Assembly: GCF_000165425.1 (NCBI RefSeq)
Contig: NW_001799067.1
Location: 130,867-194,866, forward strand
Source of the DNA: Paramecium tetraurelia
Taxonomy: Eukaryota > Ciliophora > Oligohymenophorea > Peniculida > Parameciidae
Direction of reading: 5' to 3'
Length of the DNA stretch: 64,000 bases
The notes under the pieces are model-generated. The model searched no databases, had not been told where the DNA came from, and saw only the letters and a program-made list of their open reading frames with translations. The position numbers and the translations under genes were made by a program. Shown one piece after another: positions 11,901 through 26,982 of the stretch (the stretch's first letter is position 1; each line of letters begins with the position of its first letter).

Positions 11901-13947
11901 ATCTATCCACTCCTTAATCTTCATTTTATTTTGTTGGCGAGACTTATAGAGAAGAATTATTATTGCATTGTTTTATGAGAGTGCCTCCCTTACCAAAAAA
12001 TTAACTTCTTTATTTTTATAAAGAACTTGGTGTACTATTATTCAATTTAGTAAGATCTTTCATTGAGTCTACTCTATCAAGTGATTTCTTTGCAAAAGAT
12101 TAATCAAAGATATATCGTGTACTTTTCTTTTTAGGCAACTATTGCTTTTATGTGCCTAATAAGGTTTTATTAACAAGTTCTTCCCTTGATGCCAATTAGA
12201 GTTTTTTGATTTAAAAGAGACCTTCATTTGAATTTCTTAAATTTGGAACTTTCTTCTCTGCCAGTAATACTTCTAGATCTTATGTTTTTTATTCATCATT
12301 AGTCTATTATCTATTCGTATCTATTAATAATTTTTCATAATTTGTTTTTAATGTAGGAGATGCCTTCTTGACCAATTCTTGTAGTTTTTAATAATTAAAA
12401 ATATATTATTTTTAATCCTTTGTAATGATCTACATAATTTATGGTTTATTTTTAAATATTTCTTAAGGGTTGTCGAGTAAAATCATGTCACCTTTAATCA
12501 TATCAAGGATATTTATCTATGACAATGTTAAAAATCCTTTGAAAATGTCCTTCTTCTTTTTCAACAGTTATATTTCTGTTTATTAGATGGGCAGAAGATT
12601 TATCTTAAATTGCTTTTGAATGGGTAATAAGACCTTTTTCTCGTTTTCAGAAATGATGACTACCTGATTTTCATTTATTTCACTTAATAATCTATTCATT
12701 GAATTTTACTGGACATTTTGAGCATTCTTGTATTTATTAAAAATGATATTATTTTTCACCATATTAATTAAAAGCCAAAATTAATTTAACCACAACAAAT
12801 TTTAAGGTATGATCAATAAACAATAACATATACTACTGTAGAAATACTTCTCATAAGATTAGAATGAATACAAAATTATGTTTGGAACCAGCAAAATCAA
12901 AAACAAAACAATTAAAATGAGTATTATCTTCTAATATACATTATGTATCCAACTGGGGGGTTTGAAATTCTCATTATAAAAATTGGATTATGCTATGCAA
13001 TCATTCCCCACTCTAATAACCATTCCAAATATCCAATCAACTGAATCCAATCTTTCTCCTCTCTAAATCATATTCTTTTTGGTAAATGGTGTTAATTTTG
13101 GGTCATTTTTCAACTTGATAGTCCCCTGTATTGTAAGATCGGTTGCAGTGAATTAAATAGTTCCACTTAACTTAGTTTTGAAGTCTAAAATATTTCCCTT
13201 AATAGTCTAATTTAAACTCACGAAAGTGCAAGAGCAGGGAGTTCTGTGATCAAAGTTTATTAGAACCTGCTCTTTACTTGAATCAAGGATCAATAGATCA
13301 GCTGGACTCTGTTCATTCTGTTGTAAACAAATAATGTGGCCAACTGTTAATTAGCTCCAAGTAATTTTTTCATACGAATGCAACCTATTAAAGGATAATT
13401 ATTTAATTTACTCAACATTTTAATTGGAGAGTTGCTTCGATGAAACATCAGGAAATTTGGCAATGATGGTGCATTGCTAAGAATTAATTGTATTTTATTA
13501 AGTCTTTCGTTAAAATGCAATTATTGATGTGTTCATTAGAGATAATAACAGTTTAAAGAGATAGCAAAAAAGAGTGTAATATACGATGACTTCTTCGTTT
13601 TGATCATGAGTGTAAGTTTATCCAGAAAGTGCGATAATCAGAATTCCAAGTATTATAATATTCTCAACGCTAATAATTTTTTCTATAAATATCACTATAA
13701 GAGTTTTAATCTAAACAAATAAGACATTGCCATACACTAATTAATTTGATATTATTGGTTGCAATTTCAAAATTGGTGATCTTTTGCACTTCTCCATTCG
13801 AGAATTCAATCTAATTTAAGTTTGAAATTTTACTTTTTGTGTCTAATCAATACCCTGTTGTAACAATAAAGATTTTTACACAGACTTCTGAATTTTACGA
13901 GGTAACCACAAATAACACCTTGAGATTAACCAGAATAATATTTTCAT
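5967..13947 (-). CDS. P4-type ATPase-like / guanylyl cyclase fusion protein
   Basis: About 2635 aa. The N-terminus begins MKILFWLISRCYLWLPRK and continues as a P4-ATPase-like module: TVGHIICLQQNEQSPADLLI matches the actuator/second-helix region and RGERLDSVDWIFGMVIRVG the 'RG..LRNT.W..G.V...G' motif. Later EPTENRKNTLSVLVR matches the nucleotide-binding region. I could not find the DKTGT phosphorylation motif. The C-terminal half has two membrane clusters each followed by a class III cyclase domain. Domain 1 (about 8990-8400) has FCDIYQF, KIETVGKTYMA and GDTVNTTSRVCSTG. Domain 2 (about 6570-6050) has FADIAGFTKYSSS, TIGDCYVCMG and RIGVHTGRVLGGVVG. This architecture is known for ciliate and apicomplexan guanylyl cyclases making cGMP in the plasma membrane. 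Introns of 23 nt (GTAAAATTT...AATTAG), 25 nt (GTATGGCAA...GTTTAG) and 25 nt (in domain 1) were needed; subtracting 73 nt gives a whole number of codons. Confidence 0.85.
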
Positions 13948-14053
13948 AACTAATAATTTTTACAAATTTTTATTAAGTACAAACACTTAAAACAAATATA
14001 TGAATATTTATAAATTGAAGCATCATCAAAAATACAACCAAAATTATCATCAC

Positions 14054-17000
14054 TCAAACAAAAATGGGCTAGACTCTCGATTGAGTAGGCATCTAATTCT
14101 CCATGAATTTGTTAAAGCTCCTCTTTACTTTCTTGTATAACACTCTAGCCTAAGAAGAAAAGTCAATGGCTAAATTTGACGTCAATATAGTTGTGAAAAT
14201 GCCTATATTAAACCATCCAATCTAACTTAAACTCTCCTTTGAAATCGAAAAATACTCGTAAGTGTAGTATGCACTAAAGCTTAGAGTATTGGCCATCATT
14301 CCTAATTCTGTGATCAACTGTTTAATTTGATCCTCACTATTCGAAAATGGTGAAGATACAGCCAAATAAGTTGCAAATGCTGCAGCTTACGTCGCAACAC
14401 CAAGTGTTTAATAAAGTCCTTGGTTTTGGAAACAAACAATTATAAACATATACACTGACTTTTTCACAAGCAAAATCGTATTATACTGCATTTACCAAGT
14501 TGACTTTAAATAGCTCTTCTCATCTGATTAAAATAAAGTTTTAATGTAATGCTTCATTGTCAAGGATTATTTAGTCTAGATCTATCTTATTCTATGAATA
14601 AGCAAACTAGTGAAAATGCAGGTGAAGGCTAGAGTGGCAACAGCCCCACTATTATTTGCTATATCACTATAAGAATTAAAACTAACATGTGATAATTGGA
14701 TTAATGATGCAAATTGCATTTCATAAAAATTAACTGTTATTAATCTAATGGCTCCAGAGTAAACAAAGTCATTAGATATCTTAGTACATTTTGATCGTAC
14801 TTTCAAGATTCCCCCACCAATTATTCCACCAAGATCATTTAATTTGTGAGGTGGAATCAAATGAAGTAGTTTCGAGATCGATAAAGTTGTTAGGAAGATA
14901 CTCAGACCTATGGATAAGGCGACAGCTGTTGTTTATATATTTGAACTAAATTAATAGTGTAGATTATCTTATTTAAATTTATTGGGCATTCCTTATTCTT
15001 ATTCATTATTTTCTTTGGGTTGAGATGCCATCTTTTAGGATAACCCTGTTTATTTGAGTTTATTAGTAACCATTGAACTCACAGAAGACTTCTTTAGATT
15101 ATCCATATTCTATTGCAAATTTTAAGGAAATTCCATATTGATATATCTTGTGTAGTAGAGATATTAAATAGTATCAAGAGTCATAAAAAGATTTGAATAG
15201 CCAGTTGAGAATATACTCACTAGAGAGACACACATAGTAGTGTATATTGAAATTTCATTTGCATTCGAGAAAAGTTCAACAACTTTTTGAGACAATTCAT
15301 CTTAAATAAAAGGAATTGAGATTTTAATCTAACCTGAGTTTTGTTCTAATTTGACAAAGTCTTCAGAAATAATCAGTTTCTTATCAACAACTATTATTAC
15401 ATTTATTTAATCATATGAAATATTCTTCAGTAATTTTAAATCTATGATGTATTTAACTTCTTGAGGAAATTCTTAGATCCCAACAACAGGTTCAATAGTA
15501 TAATCAAAATCTCCTTAGTTTAATTCATCAACTTTGACCATGAAAAGTTAAAAGTCTGTTAACGTGGGATTATTGTTTTCATTTTCAAACAAGATGTAGT
15601 TTTTTTGGAGCATCATTTAAGTAGAGAATGTTACTTCAATTTTGGATGTTCTCTCTTCTTATGATAGCAACTTCAATTCAACACTAGGCTATCTTTTGAA
15701 GAAGCAATTACTAATTTGCATTGGTTCATTTTTACAATACCAATCCACCTCAATCTTACAGTTTTTATCACAGCCATCCTAATTCAGAAGGTTCCCATCA
15801 TCACACTATTCTGTATTTTATTCCCACAAACCATCTCCACATTTTGATGCACATTAATTATTGGATACAAAATATCCCAAATAGCGATCGCATTCTAAGC
15901 ATTTACCTCTGTCACAAGTAAGACAAGCTATATGACATTAATATTCACAAGTATTACTACAACCATCATTGTCAAAAATATTTCCATCATCACATTATTC
16001 ATATCCATTAAGCTCACCATCTCCACAAACTGGAATGCACTTTTAAGTTATGCTCTCATAAGTCCATCCAGGTGTATTACATTCATAACATACACTCTCT
16101 CTACAATCAGTGCAATGTTAAACACATTAATAATTGCATTCGTAACATCCATCATAAGGTAAGAGATTGCCATCATCACAATCTTCAAATCTAGGCACTA
16201 CATATTAATCTCCACATATTGTTCCACATCTATGATTCTCATTCAATTACCAACCATATGCACAGACTTAACACTATCCTTCAGAACAAACAACACATGC
16301 TTCTTCGCATTATGTTTTACAATCAAAACATCCATCATAAGGAACATCATTACCATCATCACATTCTTCAATCCCAACCTTTAATGCATCTCCACATATT
16401 TCCCAACAAAAATAGTTTTCTAGTCTCCAACCTGGTGTGTTGCATTCATAACACAATCCATTAATACATTTTGTGCAAGACTTTTAACAAATATAACTGC
16501 ATTCATAACACCCATCAAAATTCTAATCATTTCCATCATCGCATTATTCTAATCCAGCAACTTTATTATCTCCACATAGAGGTTAACAATCTCCTTGTGA
16601 TGTTACATACCAACCTTTATCCTCATTACACAAGATGCAAGATCCATATAAGCAAGTTTGACATTATTATTGACATGCATATTGACATTCAAAACACCCA
16701 TCTTCATTAATTAAATTACCGTCATCACACTTCTCATTCCCAACAATTAAACCATCTCCACAAACTGAAATACATGTCTAAGCTGACAATTCAAACCCAT
16801 TAGCACAAAATATGCATTTATTAAATTCACAAAAAGAGCAATTTTTATCACACTCAAATCTACATTAGTTGCATCCATCATGTTTAATAGAATTTTAATC
16901 ATCACAATCTTCATCAACTGTAATTATACCATCTCCACAAACAGAAAAGCAATGTCCATCTATGATTTCATAACCCCTTTAACACATCTAACATACTCCT

Positions 17001-20000
17001 TCAATGCATAAAGTGCACTGCTCTTCACAATCAAGTCGACATTAAAAACATCCATCGAATGGTGTAAGATTATTATCATCACATATCTCGAACTCCGTCA
17101 TTAAAGAATCTCCACAATAATGAAAACACTTATTTTCTATCAAGTAAAAGCCCCTTTGACATTGTTAACAAACACCTAATGAACAAGTAACACAATTGCT
17201 AGGACATGCAAATTAGCATTCATTATTACAATAAGGATCATCATTTGCATAATTTAAGAACCCTTCACATTATTCTTATCCTACTATCATTTCGTCTCCA
17301 CACATACTTTCACAATTGTGTTCTAATTCATTCAAGTACCATCCAGTCTAGCATTAATAACAGTCACCCTTAATACAAATTACACATTCACTTTAGCATT
17401 ATTTTTATGGATAGCACTCATCAGCATTTTAAGTATAACTAATATCTTTGCAATCAGGGATGCATTTGGGAAAAGAAAGAACAAACCTTTAAGAACAACT
17501 TTAACAAACTCCTTTGACACAAATATCGCAATTTTCAGTACAAGAATACTTGCAGTTATAGCATCCATCATAAGGTATATAATTACCATCATCGCACTCT
17601 TCATGTTGTGTTAATATCATATCTCCACATTTAGATTGACACTATTATGTATCTTCATCTAATTCAAATCCATCTTCACATAAGATGCATACTCCATTTA
17701 CACACTCCTAACATTCAGATTAACAATCATGTTGGCATGAGAAGCAGCCATCAAAACCGTTAATATTACCATCATCACATACTTCGAAGTCCTCAGTATT
17801 TAAATTACCACAAATGTTGACACATTCATTATAAACAGTTAAAAGGTATCCATCTTAACATGATTAGCAGATTCCTCTGTCACAATTCGAACAATTTTAA
17901 GCACAGGATAACCTACAGTTAAAACATTTATTATTTGAAACATCTCCATTATCATAATTCAAACTAACATCACACTCTTCTAATCCAGCAATTATACCAT
18001 CTCCGCATTTGGTCTCACATTTTTTATTTAATAGATACCACCCCATAGCTTAATTGCATAATATGCATTCTCCATTTATACATTATTAGCATTCATCTTA
18101 ACATTAAAATTGACATAAGTAACATCCATCAAATGGGACAATATCATGGCTTTCACAATCTTCAATGCTTGTTTAAATTGAATCTCCACATATACTGACA
18201 CATCTGTTTAAAAGTAGTTCATAACCAAGGTTGCAACCCTAACAAATTCCAAATTTACAGTTATTACAATTATCATCACAAACAAAATTACAACTTTCAC
18301 AAGCTTCTGAGTTTTCATCACAAATCTCATTGTTGGAAATAATTAAATCTCCACATTTGGATTCACATTAATGATTTTAATTCAAATAAAATCCATAATT
18401 GTTTTTGCATTCTAAACAAGTGCCATAAACACAATTATTGCATCCTTCTGCACATCTGTATTTACAATTGACACAATAAACTACTTCGAAATCAATGATT
18501 CCTGTATCACATTCCTCGTCTCCAGCCACTATCCCATCTCCACAGACTGGTAAGCATTTTTAGTTAATTAAAGTATATCCTTGATTACATTACTAACATA
18601 ATCCAAAAATACAAATTGAGCATTCTTATTAGCATTTAAAAACACATTGACTGCATCCATCGTTTAATTAAGAATTAAAATCTTCGCATTCTTCATAATC
18701 ACTTATAATTGAATCTCCACATTAAGTATAACAAGAAGATGTTTAGTAATCTAAATACCATCCTAAAGACTCCTTGCACTTTTAACATTAGCCTTAAGTG
18801 CAAATTTCACATTACGGAGAACATTTGAGTTAACAACTAATACATCCAGTTGTATTTTTTACAGTATCTTCGAATGGTATAATACCAACATCACATTATT
18901 CATCACCTAATATTAGTGTATCACCACAGATAGGTAAGCATTTCTTGATCGATTAATTTAAATAATACCCACTTTGACATAATTTGCAAATACCAAATTA
19001 GCATTGTGTACAACTTGTTTCACATTAATAAGAACATTATGCACATCCATCTTCAATAACAAAGTTATAATCGTCACAAGGTTCAAATTTAGAAATAACT
19101 CCATCTCCACAAATAGGAAGACAAGTATTATCAGAACTAAGATAAAAGTTTGGTTTGCAGCTATAACAGATTCCTGCTGCACATGTCAGACATTCAGTCT
19201 AGCACTCATATTTGCATTAATAACATCCATCTTCGAATGTGTTATTGCCATCATCACATTATTCATTTAGTACAGATAGAACAGTATCTCCACATATGGA
19301 AGTACACTTTTTAAGTTTTGGATTTAAATAATATCCTGGAGTATTGCATTCCAAACAAACTCCCAAAAGACAAGATGTACATTACTCTTAGCAAGTGAGA
19401 GTGCATTAGCTGCATCCATCAGAATTGACTTCATTACCATCATCGCAGGCCTCATAATAAGTAATTAGTTTATCTCCACAAATTGGGGCACATTGACCCG
19501 TTTGGTTCAATAATTAGAACCCTGATTTGCACTTGGTACATATACCGAAGATGCATAATGCACAAAAGGAATCGCAGGAATAAGCACAACTGTTGCATCC
19601 ATCAAATGGGTTGTTATTTCCATCATCACACATTTCTCCTCCAGCAACAATTTGATCTCCACAATAAGTAACACATTTAAAGGTGGCTAAATTAATATAA
19701 TAACCAATAGAATTATCGCACTCATAGCATTTACCATAGATACAATTTGTACATTAAGGTTAACATTAAAATTAACAATTATAGCATCCGTCATAAGGTG
19801 TCAGATTATTGTCCTCACATTATTCTTAACTAACAAGAGAACTGTTCCCACATGTAGGATAACATATTTTCATAGTTTTTTAAAGAGTGTAACCTGGAGC
19901 ACAAACAGAGCATTATCCCTAAACACAACTTAAACATTCCTTCTAACATTCATATCTGCAATTATTGCATCCATCAAATCTAATTGTATTGCCATCATCA

Positions 20001-22497
20001 CAATCCTCTCCTTCAGTTACTATCATATCTCCACAAATTGATTAGCATTTATAATCAACACCATCATCATAGTAACTATTTTGACAGACACAAATATTAT
20101 TATTCAAATATCTATGTTAATAACTATTGCAAGACAAGCATTAATTACTATTTGAACCATAACAAGATTCGCATAAAGGATGACAACTTTGACAAGTATT
20201 AGAAACTGTCAAATAAGTCCAAGGATAACATTAGCATTTTCCATTTTATAAATAAAAGTTAGAAGCACACTTCGTACAAATATAAGCATTCTAGCATTCT
20301 AAACAGTAAGAAGGTGTACAAGCTCGACAAACAGCAGGAGTAACTGTGTTGTCAAAATAGTAGGCATTATTAATACAAGTTGTTGGTGATGACATTTCAG
20401 TTGGTAATGCTTGTTTTCCAGAGCAATCTGCCCATGTTGGACCACTGCAAGCTGTACAATATTAAGTACACTAAATTTATGGTTACTATTTACTTCTAAA
20501 ATGATAATAAAATAATCGTAAACTAGGCAGAAATTGTTTTTAATTGATCTATCTGAATTGCATGTCATTTAAACAGAAAAACTCGGACTTGTATGCCCTA
20601 TTGTTCTATCAATTGTAATGTATTTATCTCTCTTATCTCTTCCTACTTCTTTAGATGTTAATGCAAAGCCTGAGTCACTATATTACAATGTCTACGAAGT
20701 TCCTCCAATTGTATACTGGAAATCTCCAGAAAATTCATCTCCTAAAACTAATGTGAATTTAAATCTAAATTTGTAATGTGGATTCAAAGTGTATGGTTTT
20801 GTAAATGTTGCTGAGTTCCAAACCAATGGACCTCCCAATACTCTTTTGCCCATATAATAACTAAAATAAACCTTAATGTTGGTGCTTAAAAATCCATCTG
20901 ATGTTGTGAAATCAGAACCTCCATTCGTAATTGTCCCTACGATATTACTAACATCTGTATCAGTTGTATTTGAAGAGTCATAAAAAGCTTTGATTAAGTA
21001 TTTTGAATCTAAAATAGATAAAGCTTATACTATCAACTATTTCATCAAAGTCTTTACAAACACCTGTTTATTAGACTGAATGAGTTGGACAACTAAGTAC
21101 ACATTTATTTTTATAAAGAAATCCTGATGAACAGGAATAGCATTTTTAATCAAAATCACACCAATCACAATTAGGTTAACATCGCATTATATCCATAACG
21201 ACATCTCGAAAGCCCCATGACTATTAGCCGAATTAACTTAAAATTATAAATCTATATGTACTCCATAGACCCTTATAGAGTTAATACAGGATTAGTAATA
21301 TTTGATTTCAACTTAGCCTCAAATCTGAAATATCCAACAGTAGGCGTACAAATTGATTCAGAATATAAATAATCAGCATTTCGACTTGTGAAAACTTGAC
21401 CAATTGTGTAAACAGATGCGAATTCAACCTAATCTAATAACACATGAACTGCTGAATAATCAACCCAATCGTTTAGCTTTACAATGGTTGCTCGAAACCT
21501 TATATAAGATATGTTGTAAGGAATTTATAGGGTCAAACTAAATGCTTCGTTATATAAGAATGGTCCTACATAATTTTTACTTGTATCACAAGGTATCGAA
21601 CTTATTTTTTTGGAGTAAAGTAAATTATAATTAATTGGGTCAGGAACAAACACCCAAGGAGATGATTAACTGAATGAGGTAGTGTCAAAGTAGGTTGTGT
21701 AAGGGAACATGTCTAGATCGATGGAAATAAATACTTGCATTAAATTAGCAGACATTATTTGAATCTGGAACTCTATAGTAGTGGCACTCTACTACACAAC
21801 TCTTCGTGTCATCTATGTATTCAATAAATGCCTTATTAGTAGGGCAACTACCACAGCTTTAACTAGTAGCAAACGTAGTAGAGGGGGCGGTGAAACAAGC
21901 CAAGCAACCAGTTATTAAATTGGAACTACATTTCAAACATGACCAATGACATTAATTAACATAAATCTATAAACCCCTTACACCATAATTTCTAGAATCC
22001 ATCAGTGTTCCACACACTCTGAATCGAACTTCACTATAATCAGTATGAGAGAAAGTCATTATAAAGGTTTAAACTTCGAATCTACCCCAAGATCCTCTAC
22101 AAGCATCCTCATACCCTTGCAATGTGCTATCCTTATACTATAATGAATAAGTGGGGGTTGATCCTTAGACTTCGTATGATACATAGTAAATATTGTCCCT
22201 ATCAGAGTCTAGAAAATAGCCATCCACTACAACTTTGACCTAGTAATGAGGAGGCAAGTTTTACACAGAATAGTAGGCTCTAACTTTATAACTTCCCACT
22301 AAAATATATTCAATATCATTAGCTGAACATCCAGAAACTGATCCACCCCCTCCCGTACTTCCACTGTCCCAATTACATGTGTTTCCATAATTCCAATTAC
22401 TGCTTGATACAGAAAAATTGAGCAAGTCTTCACTTACAAGTTGCCATTATGACTAAGAGATGACAAAAATCGAAAAGAGTATTCGGATAGTTTACAT
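14054..22497 (-). CDS. Giant cysteine-rich DUF4215-repeat membrane protein
   Basis: About 2800 aa. ATG 22497..22495 opens with a signal peptide (MQTIRILFSIFVISQSQW). The first ~700 residues have Cys-rich and beta-rich lectin/GF-receptor-like segments (C.SGS.., SCLKCSSNLITGCLACF). Residues corresponding to 20060-15770 form about 23 tandem repeats of ~60 aa, each with CGDG, a CDDGN-type motif, DGC and pairs of Cys (for example SKCGDGLWEQNTEQCDDGN). This is the DUF4215 / Myxococcus cysteine-rich repeat type. The C-terminal 500 aa (15000-14054) contain several hydrophobic segments (for example KKSVYMFIIVCF, FNIGIFTTILTS) and end in a basic tail, ARVLYKKVKRSFNKFMENQ. The protein is expected at the cell surface with the repeats outside; ligand unknown. 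The stop (14056..14054) is 106 bp before the cyclase start. Total length modulo 3 implies one or more short introns that were not all located. Confidence 0.8.
15770..20060 (-). repeat. ~23-copy DUF4215 protein repeat array, ~180-bp period
   Basis: Coding tandem repeat inside the giant gene. The plus strand shows 'ccatctccaca'-like words (antisense of CGDG) at about 15834, 16018, 16208, 16389, 16570, 16755, 16933, 17109, 17293, then 17622, 17806, 17998, 18180, 18345, 18532, 18710, 18920, 19095, 19280, 19470, 19655, 19845 and 20025. Spacing is close to 180 bp except a ~330-bp step at 17293-17622, where one copy has lost the motif. Copies have diverged in sequence, so the array is old rather than a recent amplification. 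Confidence 0.85.
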
Positions 22498-25289
22498 TTT
22501 GTCTTTTATTTTTTATTTATTAAATTAAATATGACATCATGAAATTATAATATTTCTTGGTTATATCCCTAGATATTTGTTAGATAACAAAACTTCTCAC
22601 TCTCTAGAAGCATCCATTAACAGAAAGTAAAATATAAAAATCTTATATAAATTCCCATAATTTGTAATAATAATAATAGTAAGTTATTTACTCTATTAAA
22701 TAAATTTGATTCTACCGTCATACAATTTCTATTGACCCCCAAAGTTGTTGAGGCAAGTATGTTAAATGGAATTCCTTACTTAATTTTTTTTCCTTTGATC
22801 GAAATTTCTTTGTGATCAGTTTGCTAATTCAATCAAACTCATGAAAATTTATAAAATGGAAGAATTATCAAGGCTAAATCTAAATGTTGAATGAAATGAA
22901 GATATGCTTTACTTTAAAACCATAGAACAATTTTTCAATATAAATTCCCAGTTTATTATTAATTATATATAATAGTTTTAATTATTTAATAGTTTAATAT
23001 TATTACAATTTTAACTTACATCTTAATCCAAAAAACAATGTTTGAAATCCATAAATTTATTGTAATAAATAGCATTTTGACATATTTTTTGGGGATGCAA
23101 GTATCCTCATTTTATAATATCAACTCTAGAAACAACTGAGTTTAATTCTATTTGAGGGAGGACTTTTATAATATCTTTACGTATAAATGAACACAAACTA
23201 TTAAATTGTTGATTTTATATATTTAGACCTTGAATTACATACTTTAAAGATTTTATTAGTAATGTTATGCTAAGTTTGATTATATCTCTATGAATACATT
23301 TAGGGTTTGAATGTTTTAATTAATCTATTTTATTTAATTTGAATTTTGCTATGAGTTAGCATTTGTTAGAAATAGAAATTAGGATAATCATGCCATTCTA
23401 CAGTTGAAATCTCTAGTTTAGAATCAACTTCAATAAATAATTTGCTTAATTCATCCAAAATATTGGCTCTTAAATACTCTTTTATCTATAAAGATATTTC
23501 TATATTCTTAATATGAATTAGAATAAATTTTTTCTATCCATTTAATATTTAGTATTTAAAAAATTATTTTTTAATTGCCAGAGTTATGACCAAAAATTAA
23601 TATTCTCAAAGCAATTACCAAATTCACATAGTCTTCATTTAGGTTCAATATATTATGATTATGGCAATATTTTGGATGTGATTAATTCTATATTTCATCT
23701 AGATTTTTCTAACGAGGAGTATTTAAGGCTAAAAATTTTAACCAAAAATAAAGCACTATGCTAATCTCTGAATTTTATACATTCCTTGTATTAGTTCAAG
23801 TTAAATAATATATTAATTAATAAAAATTGTCAATAGAATCTAATTTTTGATGTTTAGATATATTTTTATGGGCCTGATTTGCTGTGCCTATCAATGTAGA
23901 CAAATATACGATAATTGTTAATTTAATGTAAAAGTCTGGTCTATAGCTCAGCTTATATAACTATTTTATTTTTTCCTATATAGTAGTCTCCATATCAATC
24001 ATAAATTCTCTCCTCAATTTCTCGAAATGTTTTACTAAATAAGAATATTTAATATTTAAGCAGTCATATCTTAATTAAATTTTTTATTTATAAAGTATAT
24101 ATCTATGAATTTTCTACATATTTCTAAAGATTAATTGTTATCTTAATTATTTAAGTGCCAATTAAATGAAAGTCCTATTATACAATAGGACTTTAGCTAA
24201 GGAAAAGAAGTTAAATAATATTCCAATTCAAGTGCAATAATATCGATTACAACCTCCTAAAATGTATCAAAAGTGAGTTCTACTTTTAATAATATTATTT
24301 GCCAATCATAATGTCTAATCTGAGAGGACAAAAAATAAAGGAACTAAATCATAAATTCTTAAGACTATTTTAAATAAGATAAATTCAGAGCTAAAAATTA
24401 TTTGATGCAAAATTCTTTCTAATTGATGATAAGAAAACCAAAAATATTTTAAATACAATATTTATAATATAAAATTCATTAAAAATATAAAATACATTAT
24501 AAATATTATGAGATAATTATGAACATAAATAAGATATACTTAGAATAGCCATTAATTTAAGTAGGCTTAGGTTTGAATTGCTATTTTGAATAAATAAATT
24601 GGCTAAATAACCAAGTTATTTTATTTTTTTGTAAAATAAGATAAAATAAATCAAAATACTTCAAAAAATTATGCTTTATATATTTTGAGTTCTGGAAACT
24701 TCAATTACGCAATTAATAGAATTAATTAACTTAAAATAACAATATTTGAACCACAAACCTACTTTTCAACTTGCATGATAGAACTGATAATTTTTATCCT
24801 TTAGATCTATAATGATTATTAATATTTCAATCTAATTTATATTGAAAATTGTTTATTTTGTATTTGTGAGTATTTATACATGGTTCCATAATATTCTTAG
24901 AAAATGCAATTAAATATATAATTTTCATATTTATTCAAAAGAAAAAGGACTAAATTATGTGCCAAATCAAAGTACATTCACTAATTCGAATACTATCCAG
25001 AATTGCAAATTTAGTTTAGAAATAAGCATAAACTCTATTTTGTTATTGTCACAACGAGAATTGTATGATTTATGAGAGGTCCTAAAATGAAGTAAGCCTA
25101 ATAAGTACATTAAATATTGTAAAATGCTCAGCAATAATAATGCATTATGATTTATAAATTAATTTATAAATAATTTTTATACACTCAAAATCCATCGATA
25201 TTTCCATTAAAGGAATATGATTTATGAATTAATATTTTTTGAATTTTAAGCTGATAAAAGATCTTATAAATGTATAATAAAAATAAATA
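22498..25289. other. Long stretch with no intact gene; contains a probable gene relic
   Basis: 2.8 kb, lower in G+C than neighbouring genes, between the start of the DUF4215 gene and the CDPK start. Protein-like but frame-broken segments occur on the minus strand at about 23530-24470 (listed separately); a further minus-strand frame at 23120-23620 (containing TVEWHDYPNFYFQQM) may belong to it. 24500-25289 shows only AT-rich sequence with short imperfect AT-rich repeats near 25140-25240. It may also hold promoter sequence for both flanking genes. Confidence 0.5.
23530..24470 (-). pseudogene. Degenerate gene fragment, possibly IP3R/RyR-like calcium-release channel
   Basis: Three minus-strand segments look like protein but do not join. 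24470-24010 contains KVELTFDTFQEVVIDIIALE. Then, after a shift with no usable intron, 24120-23820 contains KHFEKLRREFMIDMETTIQE and ends at a TGA. The same frame resumes and contains LNEDYVNLVIALRILIFGHN followed by SGNQKIIFQI. That last stretch resembles the 'INE.NV.L....L..L......NQ..I' segment of the RIH-associated domain of IP3/ryanodine receptors. The resemblance is from memory and weak. One in-frame TGA plus at least one frameshift make this a relic rather than a working gene. A random origin of each segment cannot be excluded because only TGA stops translation. Confidence 0.3.

Positions 25290-26982
<1,693 letters not shown>

Noticed and set aside
15721-20202. A series of plus-strand frames with His/Asn/Ser-rich products across 15.7-20.2 kb
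   Set aside because: They are the antisense of the minus-strand DUF4215 repeats; their regular spacing and similar words come from the repeat array.
25130-25245. Short repeated 'atttat(a/g)aattaat' words
   Set aside because: Imperfect, very AT-rich and expected by chance at this base composition.
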